Below are positions 6,017 to 13,338 of a stretch of 13,391 nucleotides of DNA, piece after piece (position 1 is the stretch's first letter; every line of letters begins with the position of its first letter). Origin of the DNA: Actinomycetota bacterium (GTDB taxonomy: Bacteria > Actinomycetota > Actinomycetes > UBA12327); contig DPWC01000110.1 of NCBI GenBank assembly GCA_003529305.1, forward strand, positions 1-13,391, in the 5' to 3' direction. The notes beneath the pieces are model-generated. The model was not told the origin of the DNA, did no database searches, and saw only the letters and a program-made list of their open reading frames with translations. The position numbers were made by a program, and so were the translations under genes.

Positions 6017-7659
6017 TGGCCCGAGGTGATCTGACCAGCAGGACGCACGGTGGCCAAATCGTCGGCCGCGTGGTGCTGACCCTCCGCGATCTCTTCGTCC
6101 GTGGGTGGCGTGACTCGCTGCTCGAAGTAAAACTTTGAGAGTCGACGCGCAAGACGCCCCTTCTTGGGAGCCGCGACACCGTTGGCGTCCACCGCAGGCC
6201 CGGCTTCGATGGGCTCGTAGTAGCTCTCTCGGGCGGACAGGATCTTGGCCTTGGCATCGTCCGTCAGCGGCGCGTGGACCTCTTGGTAAGCCCCGCTGGG
6301 CAGGCGCTGGATGATGCCGGTTTCGCGACCGTGCAGCAGCTTGTCGCGATCCTTGCGCTGCAGTCCCAAACATGCACGACGGGTGATGACAAAAACAATT
6401 GGCGGAAGCACGATCAGCAGGACGCGAATAGTCCAGGTGATCGCGTTGATCGACCAACTAAATGCTTGGGCGATCAGGTCGTTTCCGCCGCTGATCCAGA
6501 TCAGCAGGTAGAAGCTAAGTCCCATCGCTCCCAGTGCCGTGCGCGTGGGGGCGTTGCGGGGACGGTCCAGCAAGTGGTGCTCGCGGCGATCGCCAGTGGC
6601 GCGTGCTTCGATCCAGGGGTACAGGCCCAGCAGGGTGAACATGATGCCGGGAACGATCAGCGCCGGAACCAAGATGTTCAGGCTCAGATTGTGTCCCCAC
6701 AGAACGATTTCCCAGTTGGGCATAACGCGCACAGCGCCGTCGAGCCAACCGATGTACCAGTCCGGCTGTGAACCAGCGGTGACCTGATCCGGGGTGTAGG
6801 GGCCGTACATCCAGATCGGGTTGATGGTGAAGAGCGCGCTGATCAGCACGATGACGCCGGAGACAATGAAGAAGAAGCCACCGGCCTTGGCGACATACAC
6901 CGGGAACAGGGGGAACCCGACGACATTCTTGTTTGTCCGCCCAGGACCGGGGAACTGCGTGTGCTTCTGGTACCAGACCAGCAGCAGGTGGGCGGTCAGC
7001 ATGCCGAGCAGGATTCCTGGAATCAGCAGGATGTGAATCGAATAGAGCCGCGGGATGAAGTCCGTCCCCGGGAATTCACCACCGAAGAGGAAGGTGGAGA
7101 CATAGCTGCCGACCAAGGGGATGGCCAGCACGATGCCCTGTGCGATGCGCAGACCGGTGCCGGAGAGCAGGTCGTCGGGCAAGGAGTAGCCCGCGAAGCC
7201 CTCCAAGATGGCCAGCGTCATCAGGCCGACGCCGATCACCCAGTTGAGTTCGCGGGGCTTGCGGAATGCCCCGGTGAAGAACACACGAAGCATGTGCACG
7301 CTCACCGATGAGACAAACAGCAACGCAGCCCAGTGGTGAATCTGGCGGACCAGCAGGCCCCCTCGCACATCAAAGCTGATGCGCAAGGTGGAGTCGTAGG
7401 CCTGAGTCATCTTGATGCCGTTCAATGGCGCGTAGGAGCCGTTGTAGACGACTTCCTTCATCGACGGGTTGAAGAACAGCGTCAGGTACACACCAGTCAG
7501 AAGAAGCAGGATGAAGGAGTACAGGGCAATTTCGCCCAACATGAAGGACCAGTGATCAGGGAATACCTTGCGGAGGTTCTTCTTGAGCCACTTGCCGGCA
7601 CCAATGCGGTCGTCGATCCAGGTGGTCGTCGTGGCGGCTGCGCGCTGGGCGATGGTCAT
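6013..7659 (-). CDS. qcrB: Cytochrome bcc complex, cytochrome b subunit
   Basis: Membrane core of the bcc complex; oxidises menaquinol at the Qo site and carries two b haems. It has 548 residues, with an N-terminal cytochrome b part and an extended cytoplasmic C-terminal tail (from about 440) as in actinobacteria. Likely haem ligands are His108 (in RQIHHW) with His122 (VHMLRVF) and His209 (SIHILLI) with His224 (TAHLLLVW). The Qo-site motif reads PDWY at 299-302 where other groups have PEWY; this is the usual actinobacterial form. QcrB is the known target of telacebec (Q203) in Mycobacterium. ATG at 7659 overlaps the qcrA stop (ATGA, 7656-7659), with GGGAG a few bases upstream. It is the last gene of the ctaE-qcrCAB operon, and its stop overlaps that of the convergent ATPase gene. 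Confidence 0.97.
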   Translation of the reverse strand: MTIAQRAAATTTTWIDDRIGAGKWLKKNLRKVFPDHWSFMLGEIALYSFILLLLTGVYLTLFFNPSMKEVVYNGSYAPLNGIKMTQAYDSTLRISFDVRGGLLVRQIHHWAALLFVSSVSVHMLRVFFTGAFRKPRELNWVIGVGLMTLAILEGFAGYSLPDDLLSGTGLRIAQGIVLAIPLVGSYVSTFLFGGEFPGTDFIPRLYSIHILLIPGILLGMLTAHLLLVWYQKHTQFPGPGRTNKNVVGFPLFPVYVAKAGGFFFIVSGVIVLISALFTINPIWMYGPYTPDQVTAGSQPDWYIGWLDGAVRVMPNWEIVLWGHNLSLNILVPALIVPGIMFTLLGLYPWIEARATGDRREHHLLDRPRNAPTRTALGAMGLSFYLLIWISGGNDLIAQAFSWSINAITWTIRVLLIVLPPIVFVITRRACLGLQRKDRDKLLHGRETGIIQRLPSGAYQEVHAPLTDDAKAKILSARESYYEPIEAGPAVDANGVAAPKKGRLARRLSKFYFEQRVTPPTDEEIAEGQHHAADDLATVRPAGQITSGH

Positions 7660-8699
7660 CCGCGCTCCCAGAAACTCGGTCCGACAGGTTCTTGGAAGTC
7701 ACCGGTGGCGACAAGGTAGCCCTCATTGTCCACGCCGATGGGCAGTTGCGGCAACCGTCGAGCGGCCGGGCCGAAGATGACATCACCCTTGTCGGCTAGG
7801 TCGAAGGTGGACTGGTGGCACGGGCAGAGCAGGTGCTTGGTGCGCTGTTGGTACAGGGCGATGGGGCAGCCCAAGTGGGTGCAGATCTTGGAGAAGGCGA
7901 TGATGCCGTCCACATCTCCGCCGGGGATTTGCTGCCCGCGAATCTCGCTGGGGTCCATGCGGACCAAGATGATGGTGGCTTTCGCGCGTTCGTTGAGGTT
8001 GCCCTGCAGCTCCTCCACCTCGCGGATATCCGCGGGAAGGGCCCCTGCCACGAGGCCGCCGATGGGGATGTCCTCAGGCCGGATGGGCTTGTAGGAGACA
8101 TCAGCGACGATGCGCTTGCCTTTGGCCCAGGTGGTAGTCCGGAACTTCTTCTCCGGCAGGGGGCCGAGGTCACGCAACAACACGATCGCGGGAATCGGGA
8201 CCAGTGCCATCGCGGCCAGCAAAGTGCGACGAATGATGGGCCGCTTGGTGAATCCGGATTCGTCAGTGCCCTGTCGGAACTTCTCGACAACGGCGTCCCG
8301 AGTCTCATCGTCCGAGCTGAAGGACTTGCGCTCGTCGACGATCTCTTCGTCGCTCATCAACTTGCGGGCCCACTGGATGGCGCCAGCGCCGATCAGAAAC
8401 AGCGCGAGACCACTGGCCATGCCGAGTGCCAAGTTTTGACCACCGATGGGGCCGATCACCGGCAGGTTGATGACGGAGTCCTTCTTCACGGCGACGAAGG
8501 CGACGACAAAGAGGATTGTGGAAACGGCCGACAGGCCAAACATGGTGGCGACTTGTCGTTCAGCACGGCGAGCAGCACGCGGGTCAATGTCGGTCTGCCT
8601 CAGCACATGCGGGATCTCCGGCAGTGAGTCTTCGCCATGCGCGCCGTGCGCACCATGCTGGTCATGCGCGGCAATCTCGTTGGATGGATGTTGCGTCAT
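7656..8699 (-). CDS. qcrA: Cytochrome bcc complex, Rieske iron-sulfur subunit
   Basis: Passes electrons from menaquinol at QcrB to the c haems of QcrC. It has 347 residues: a His-rich N-terminus (HDQHGAHGAH at 12-21), hydrophobic helices at about 52-71, 88-108 and 158-175 (three, as in the actinobacterial type rather than one), then the Rieske domain. The 2Fe-2S cluster is held by CTHLGC at 273-278 and CPCH at 292-295: ligands Cys273, His275, Cys292 and His295, with Cys278 and Cys294 in the expected disulfide. GPAARRLPQLPI at 310-321 is the conserved proline loop. ATG at 8699 overlaps the qcrC stop by four bases, with GGGAG about ten bases upstream. Complete, with no missing key residue. Confidence 0.97.
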   Translation of the reverse strand: MTQHPSNEIAAHDQHGAHGAHGEDSLPEIPHVLRQTDIDPRAARRAERQVATMFGLSAVSTILFVVAFVAVKKDSVINLPVIGPIGGQNLALGMASGLALFLIGAGAIQWARKLMSDEEIVDERKSFSSDDETRDAVVEKFRQGTDESGFTKRPIIRRTLLAAMALVPIPAIVLLRDLGPLPEKKFRTTTWAKGKRIVADVSYKPIRPEDIPIGGLVAGALPADIREVEELQGNLNERAKATIILVRMDPSEIRGQQIPGGDVDGIIAFSKICTHLGCPIALYQQRTKHLLCPCHQSTFDLADKGDVIFGPAARRLPQLPIGVDNEGYLVATGDFQEPVGPSFWERG

Positions 8700-9520
8700 C
8701 GCGCTTTAGCTCCCAACCAGACGGTGCACGCAATGAGCGCGCCCAAACCAATGGTCCACATCAACAGCCCTTCACTGACCGGACCCACGCGGCCCAGTGG
8801 GGCGCCTCCCGGGTTGGGCGAGGACTTGATGGCGGTGATGTACTTGATGATGGCCCGCTTTTCATCCGGGTTCACCGTGGTATCCGCGAACACCGGCATG
8901 CTCTGGGGTCCGGTGAGCATGGCCTCCCAGATGTGCCGAGGGCTCTTGGGGCTGATGGCCGGTGCATAGGTGCCGTTGCTGAGCGCTCCACCTTGTCCGG
9001 CGAAGTTGTGACACTGCGCGCAGTTGGTGCGGAAGAGCTCACCGCCCTCAGCAAGGTTGGCGTCCTTGAAGTCCAGGTCTTGTTCGCTGGGAATCGCCGG
9101 ACCCGGTGCAAAGGAGGCGACATAGGCGGCTAACGCAGCGACTTCCTCGTCGTTGTAACTCGACCGCCCCCTCACGACCTGCTTGCCGTAGGCACCAACG
9201 GGCATCCGGCCCGTGGAGACCTGGAAGTCCACGGCAGCCGCACCGACACCCAGCAGACTTGGTCCGTTCGCTCGCGCGCCACCTTTGCCTACTGATTCGG
9301 CGGGAACACCGGCCAGATCAAGGCCGTGACACGACGAGCAGCCTTCCTTGTACAACTGCTCGCCTGGCTTGATCAAATCAGGCGACACGACAGTGGCGGC
9401 GGTGGCCGGAGCGGCCATCGAGCCCACTGCGGCATAGAGGGCACCGGTGGCCACGAGGCCGACCGTGACAAGGGCAGCAGCCGCTGCAGGGCGACGGCGG
9501 CGTGGGGTCCCAGCGGACAC
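8696..9520 (-). CDS. qcrC: Cytochrome bcc complex, di-haem cytochrome c subunit
   Basis: Membrane-anchored di-haem cytochrome c that carries electrons from the Rieske protein to the aa3 oxidase, replacing a soluble cytochrome c. It has 274 residues: a basic N-terminus with a signal or anchor helix (about 12-35), two cytochrome c domains with CSSCH at 61-65 and CAQCH at 167-171, probable axial Met106 (GRMP) and Met208 (QSMPVF), and a C-terminal anchor helix at about 251-269. The GTG start at 9520 is supported by GAGGAGC on the minus strand at 9529-9535, eight bases upstream. It follows ctaE by 34 bases, and its stop overlaps the qcrA start. Two CxxCH motifs are the actinobacterial norm. Confidence 0.97.
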   Translation of the reverse strand: MSAGTPRRRRPAAAAALVTVGLVATGALYAAVGSMAAPATAATVVSPDLIKPGEQLYKEGCSSCHGLDLAGVPAESVGKGGARANGPSLLGVGAAAVDFQVSTGRMPVGAYGKQVVRGRSSYNDEEVAALAAYVASFAPGPAIPSEQDLDFKDANLAEGGELFRTNCAQCHNFAGQGGALSNGTYAPAISPKSPRHIWEAMLTGPQSMPVFADTTVNPDEKRAIIKYITAIKSSPNPGGAPLGRVGPVSEGLLMWTIGLGALIACTVWLGAKAR

Positions 9521-9554
9521 GTGGACGAGCTCCTCAGTCGGGGTCGGCGGCGGA

Positions 9555-10196
9555 TTACTTGATCAGGTAGATGGTGGCGAAAAGGCCAATCCACACCACA
9601 TCAACGAAGTGCCAGTAGTACGACACGACGATGGCCGTGGTGGCTTGGTCGTGGCCAAAGCGCTTCCGAGTCGCGTAGGTGCGACCCAGAACAAACAAGA
9701 AGGCAATGAGGCCGCCAGTGACATGGAGACCATGGAAGCCCGTGGTCAAGTAGAACGCCGAGCCGTACACATTGGACGACAGCGTCAGGTTCTCCAGAAC
9801 CAACTTCGAGTACTCAAGAATCTGGCCGCCGATGAAGATGGCGCCCAAGATGAAGGTGATGACGAACCACGAGCGAAGCCGCTTGACATCGCCGCGTTCC
9901 GCCGCGAATACACCGAGCTGGCAGGTCACGGACGAGAGCACCAGAATCGTGGTGTTCACCGATGCGAAGGCAATATTGAGCTTTTGCGTCTGCTCGGCCC
10001 ACAGTGCGGGATTGACCGCCCGGCTGGTGAAGTACATGGCGAACAGCGCGGCGAAGAACATGAGTTCTGAGGCCAGCCAGACCACGGTGCCCACGGCCAC
10101 CAGGTTCGGTCGGTTGATCGATCCGGGGGTGCTGGGGGCCTTCACCGCTGTTGTCGTCGCCACGGCGGTTATTCTGGCACTCAGATGCTCGTCCAT
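9555..10196 (-). CDS. ctaE: Cytochrome c oxidase subunit III
   Basis: Subunit III of the aa3 oxidase, 213 residues, with the five-helix form that lacks the first two helices of the mitochondrial protein. Seen in order: SELMFF with Glu44, a helix at about 78-98, a helix at about 109-128, GFHGLHV at 153-159, and YYWHFVDVVWI at 193-203 near the C-terminus, all family signatures. ATG at 10196 is preceded by GGGGT at a slightly long distance; the ribosome site is not strong. It is the first gene of the minus-strand operon ctaE-qcrC-qcrA-qcrB, so oxidase subunit III is co-expressed with the bcc complex, while subunits I and IV are encoded about 9 kb away at the other end of the window. Confidence 0.97.
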   Translation of the reverse strand: MDEHLSARITAVATTTAVKAPSTPGSINRPNLVAVGTVVWLASELMFFAALFAMYFTSRAVNPALWAEQTQKLNIAFASVNTTILVLSSVTCQLGVFAAERGDVKRLRSWFVITFILGAIFIGGQILEYSKLVLENLTLSSNVYGSAFYLTTGFHGLHVTGGLIAFLFVLGRTYATRKRFGHDQATTAIVVSYYWHFVDVVWIGLFATIYLIK

Positions 10197-10250
10197 TCAG
10201 TAGACCCCGCGTGAGATGGACGACTTCCCGCAGAGCTGACAGGAGTGCTT
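10197..10250. promoter_or_regulatory. Divergent promoter region of ctaE-qcrCAB and the receiver-trpD operon
   Basis: Only 54 bases separate the ctaE start from the GTG of the receiver-like gene, so the two promoters must overlap each other or reach into the genes. A TANNNT-type hexamer (TATTCT) lies at 10170-10175 on the plus strand inside ctaE, but no well-spaced -35 was found. The presence of promoters is inferred from gene direction, not from clear motifs. Confidence 0.4.
10241..10245 (+). promoter_or_regulatory. Ribosome binding site deciding the start of the receiver-like gene
   Basis: AGGAG at 10241-10245 lies five bases before the GTG at 10251. An in-frame GTG at 10245 overlaps this site and would have no ribosome site of its own, so 10251 is the better start. 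Confidence 0.7.
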
Positions 10251-10679
10251 GTGACCCAGCCCACGGACAGCCGTTCCGCCCTTCGGGTGCTGGTCTATAG
10301 CGACGACGCCACAGTCCGAGCTCAGGTGGTGCAGGCCTTGGGTCGCCGACCAGCACCGGAATTACCTGTGGTGGCGGTGACGGAAGTGGCCACCGAGCCC
10401 TTGGTGATCTCCACCGTCAAGGCTGGTGGCGTCGACGCCATCGTTCTCGATGGCGAGTCGGTGCCCGCTGGTGGCCTTGGGGTGTGCCGCACCTTGAAGT
10501 CTGAGGTCTACCAGTGCCCGCCAATCTTGGTACTCACCGGTCGAGAGCAGGATCGTTGGTTGGCCAGTTGGGCGCGTGCTGATGCCGTGGTGTCACACCC
10601 GCTGGATTCCATCGCGGTGGCTCATGCCGTGGCAGATCTACTCCGCCAGCGGTTGGCCGGCGCACCGGCTGCGGGATAG
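10251..10679 (+). CDS. Degenerate response-regulator receiver-like protein, no output domain
   Basis: A 142-residue soluble protein that reads as a single receiver (REC) domain. The acidic pair is Asp18-Asp19 at the end of the first strand (RVLVYSDD), the phospho-acceptor position is Asp67 (IVLDGE), and Thr96 follows the fourth strand (ILVLTG). The place of the invariant Lys, normally KP, reads SHPLD, with His116 before Pro117. Phosphorylation may still occur, but signalling after it would be altered. No DNA-binding or enzymatic domain is attached. It lies eight bases upstream of trpD, so the two are probably one transcript, and is divergent from ctaE. The fold call rests on motif order only; it could also be another flavodoxin-like domain. 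Role unknown. Confidence 0.8.
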   Translation: MTQPTDSRSALRVLVYSDDATVRAQVVQALGRRPAPELPVVAVTEVATEPLVISTVKAGGVDAIVLDGESVPAGGLGVCRTLKSEVYQCPPILVLTGREQDRWLASWARADAVVSHPLDSIAVAHAVADLLRQRLAGAPAAG

Positions 10680-10687
10680 GTCGTCTC

Positions 10688-11782
10688 GTGAGCTCCGGGA
10701 CCTCAGCACCCACACCGGGGGAGCCCGTAGGCGAGCGCCAGTGGCCGGAATTGCTCCATGTCCTGATGCAGGGCACGGACCTGACAACGGCAGACGCCGA
10801 GTGGGCAATGCACCAGATGATGACCGATCAGGCTGGCGCCGCGCGAACTGCAGCCCTTCTGGTGGCGTTGCGTGCCAAGGGTGAATCGGCAGCCGAGGTG
10901 ACCGGATTTGTGCAATCGATGCTGGCGCATGCCCAACGCATCGAGGTGCCAGGGCCTGCTCTGGACATCGTGGGCACCGGAGGTGATCGGTCGCACTCGG
11001 TGAATGTCTCGACTATGGCGGCGTTGGTCGCAGCCGGCGCTGGTGCTCGTGTCGTCAAGCACGGCAACAGAGCAGCATCATCGTCGTGTGGTTCAGCGGA
11101 CTTGCTTGAAGCACTGGGCATCAGTCTGGAATTGAGCCCTAAGGATGTTGCTCGGGTGGGCACCGACATTGGCATCACTTTTTGTTTTGCCCCGGTGTTT
11201 CATCCCGCCATGCGTTTTGTTGGTCCCGTTCGGCGTGAACTGGGCATCCCGACGGTTTTCAATGTTCTGGGGCCGTTAGCCAATCCGGCGCAACCGGCCG
11301 CGTCGGCTGTGGGCTGTGGTGATGAGCGTCTTGCTGCGGTTATGGCGCAGGTGCTGGCCGATCGCGGAGCGACGGCGTTGGTCTTTCGTGGCGATGACGG
11401 ACTCGACGAGGTCACCACGACCACGACCACCACGATGTGGCGAGTCCACGACGGCACGGTCACGCCTGATGTGATCGACCCGTCGGTTCTGGGTGTGGCG
11501 CCGGCCAGTGCTGATCAATTGCGCGGCGGTGACCCCGCGCACAACGCCTCGGTGGCCCGCCGTCTTCTGGCCGGTGAACATGGTCCCGTGCGCGATGTCG
11601 TCGTCGTCAATGCTGCAGTCGGATTGGTGACTTTGCAGATGCACCAGGGTCAGTTCGGCGCGCAGTGGCCGGTGCTCAATGAGGTGTTGCCTGCCGCCAT
11701 GACACTCGCCGCCGCCGCGATCGACGATGGTCGGGCCAACGCTGTCTTGGACCGGTGGGTCGCCGCAACGCAAGCGCCCTAG
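10688..11782 (+). CDS. trpD: Anthranilate phosphoribosyltransferase
   Basis: Joins anthranilate to PRPP to give phosphoribosyl-anthranilate, the second committed step of tryptophan synthesis, in the cytoplasm. It has 364 residues; the first 20 or so are an unstructured-looking extension. Signatures: PRPP loop VGTGGD at 95-100 followed by SHSVNVST; KHGNRAASSSCGSADLLEALG at 124-144; GPLANPAQP at 195-203; and GDDGLDEVTTTTT from 235, the region that binds the second Mg and phosphate. The GTG start at 10688 lies eight bases behind the receiver-like gene, with GGATAGG upstream at a workable distance. No other trp gene is in the window. The same position beside ctaE-qcrCAB is known in Mycobacterium and other actinobacteria, so this is inherited synteny. 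The stop TAG overlaps the stop of the convergent nuclease gene. Confidence 0.97.
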   Translation: MSSGTSAPTPGEPVGERQWPELLHVLMQGTDLTTADAEWAMHQMMTDQAGAARTAALLVALRAKGESAAEVTGFVQSMLAHAQRIEVPGPALDIVGTGGDRSHSVNVSTMAALVAAGAGARVVKHGNRAASSSCGSADLLEALGISLELSPKDVARVGTDIGITFCFAPVFHPAMRFVGPVRRELGIPTVFNVLGPLANPAQPAASAVGCGDERLAAVMAQVLADRGATALVFRGDDGLDEVTTTTTTTMWRVHDGTVTPDVIDPSVLGVAPASADQLRGGDPAHNASVARRLLAGEHGPVRDVVVVNAAVGLVTLQMHQGQFGAQWPVLNEVLPAAMTLAAAAIDDGRANAVLDRWVAATQAP

Positions 11783-13317
11783 GTCGGCAATTCGCGCAAG
11801 AGCGTTCCTGGATGTGGCAGGTCGCTGACGAGCGTGCCGTTGACGCGCAGGAGTCGCACCTGTGGTGACTGCAGCCACGCGCCGACCGCGATGGCTTCCT
11901 CAGGGATCGGTGGCGCACAGTCGTGGCGGGGTGCGGTGGCCTCAAGAGCGTCTAGCACGAGGGTGGTGTTCTGATCGGGAGTCCACAAAGCCGATGCTGC
12001 GAGTCGGCCGTGGCGCAGTAGGACTACTTCCCAAGTTGCCGCATCGTGTGGCAGCGGTGCGGCGGCGATCAACGACGCACAACGCGTCAACGATTGGTGG
12101 TCCATGGATCGCTGTTGCGCGCGAAGCAAGGGCAGGAGGCAGTCGCGATAACTGGCTGCTTCCTCGTAGCGCTGCTGATCTGACAGTGTCCGCATCTGAG
12201 CCAGGGCGGCGTGGGCAGCCTCGGTGATGCTCGAGTGGGGATTAAGCGTTAACGCCTCGAGAGCCCGGCGCGCAGCGTCGCGGCCACTGAACGGGCCTAA
12301 GGGTGCGTGGGTGGTGGCGGTGTCGACCTGTGGAGCACGGCGAGCCCGATGGATGCTCCATGATCCTGCTCCACTGGCGCGAACCTTTCGGGCGAGCCAG
12401 TAGGTGGCTTCGGGATGGCGGGATCTTCGGTTGTAGGGCGGCCGGTGCTGATCGATGAGCCGCAATTCGCGAATACGAGCTTCCAAGGCAGTAGGGCACG
12501 GCACGGCGTCAACCGTGGTGGCGAGCGTCACCATCTCGCGCATGGTCCGGCGCGATTCCGCCGCCGTGAAATAGGTGCGCACTCGTCGTCGAATGGATCG
12601 ACTGGTGCCGACATAGAGCACCTGGTCGTGAGCATCACGGAAGAGGTAGACGCCGGGTCCGTCGGGAAGGTTTGCGGCTAGGCCGGCTTTGCGACGAACG
12701 GTTTCGGGGACTCGGCGGGACAGTCCGGCAAGGTCTTCGACGCTGTGCACATGCAAGGTGCCTGCGCGCTCGATGAGGGCGTGCAGAACTTCGGCCGTCG
12801 TGCGAGCGTCGTCGAGGGCTCGGTGAGTGGGCGTGGTGGGAGTTGCGAAGTAGCGGGCCAGAGTCTGCAGTCGAACATTGGGAATCTCTGATCGTGGCAA
12901 AAGGGCGCGCGCCACGGCCACGGTGTCGATGACCGGGGGTGATGGCCACGGGTACCCCAGCGTTGCACAGGCGCGTTGCAGGAAGCCGGTGTCGAAGCGT
13001 GCGTTGTGGGCCACCCAGACGGCGCCCTCGGCGAATGCCAAGAAGGCGGGAATCACGGAGTGCACCGTGGGGGCGTCCGCCACCATGGCAGGAGTGATGC
13101 CCGTGAGCAGACGGATATCCGCAGGTATCGGGCGCTGCGGATTCACCAGCGAGGCGAACTCACCGATGACTTCGCCGCCGCGCACTTTGACAGCGCCGAT
13201 CTCCGTGATCGCGTCGTCATGACTGGCGCCGGTGGTTTCCAGATCCACGACGACGAAAGTTGCCTCGGAGAGTGGCAGGCCCACATCAGCCAGGGTCAGT
13301 TGCTCAGGTGCGCGCAC
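11779..13317 (-). CDS. DEDDh 3'-5' exonuclease fused to a UvrC-like GIY-YIG domain
   Basis: A 512-residue two-nuclease protein, related in layout to M. tuberculosis Rv2191. Residues about 20-185 form a DnaQ-type exonuclease with the full DEDDh set: Asp25 and Glu27 (VVDLETTG), Asp109 (HNARFD), His165 and Asp170 (HRALDD). Residues about 217-305 form a UvrC-type GIY-YIG nuclease: GVY at 222-224, YVG at 235-237, Glu279 in ALEARIRELRLI, and PPYN with Asn296. A UVR-like helix (QRYEEAASYRDCLLPLLR, about 382-399) could bind UvrB-like partners. The C-terminal RNase-H-like endonuclease of real UvrC is absent, so it cannot replace UvrC for both incisions. A role in DNA repair is likely (inference). The GTG start at 13317 has no Shine-Dalgarno; an in-frame TAG 21 bases upstream excludes any longer start. 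Confidence 0.92.
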   Translation of the reverse strand: MRAPEQLTLADVGLPLSEATFVVVDLETTGASHDDAITEIGAVKVRGGEVIGEFASLVNPQRPIPADIRLLTGITPAMVADAPTVHSVIPAFLAFAEGAVWVAHNARFDTGFLQRACATLGYPWPSPPVIDTVAVARALLPRSEIPNVRLQTLARYFATPTTPTHRALDDARTTAEVLHALIERAGTLHVHSVEDLAGLSRRVPETVRRKAGLAANLPDGPGVYLFRDAHDQVLYVGTSRSIRRRVRTYFTAAESRRTMREMVTLATTVDAVPCPTALEARIRELRLIDQHRPPYNRRSRHPEATYWLARKVRASGAGSWSIHRARRAPQVDTATTHAPLGPFSGRDAARRALEALTLNPHSSITEAAHAALAQMRTLSDQQRYEEAASYRDCLLPLLRAQQRSMDHQSLTRCASLIAAAPLPHDAATWEVVLLRHGRLAASALWTPDQNTTLVLDALEATAPRHDCAPPIPEEAIAVGAWLQSPQVRLLRVNGTLVSDLPHPGTLLRELPT

Positions 13318-13338
13318 CGGTGGCCAATGGAGGAAGAA

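Noticed and set aside
7815..8627. Long open frame on the plus strand opposite qcrA
   Set aside because: Antisense to the Rieske gene, which carries every cluster ligand; the shadow protein has no motif.
11411..11443. Run of seven threonines in TrpD encoded by ACC/ACG repeats, possible microsatellite
   Set aside because: A multi-threonine stretch after GLDE is normal for actinobacterial TrpD, so this is a conserved active-site region rather than a variable repeat.
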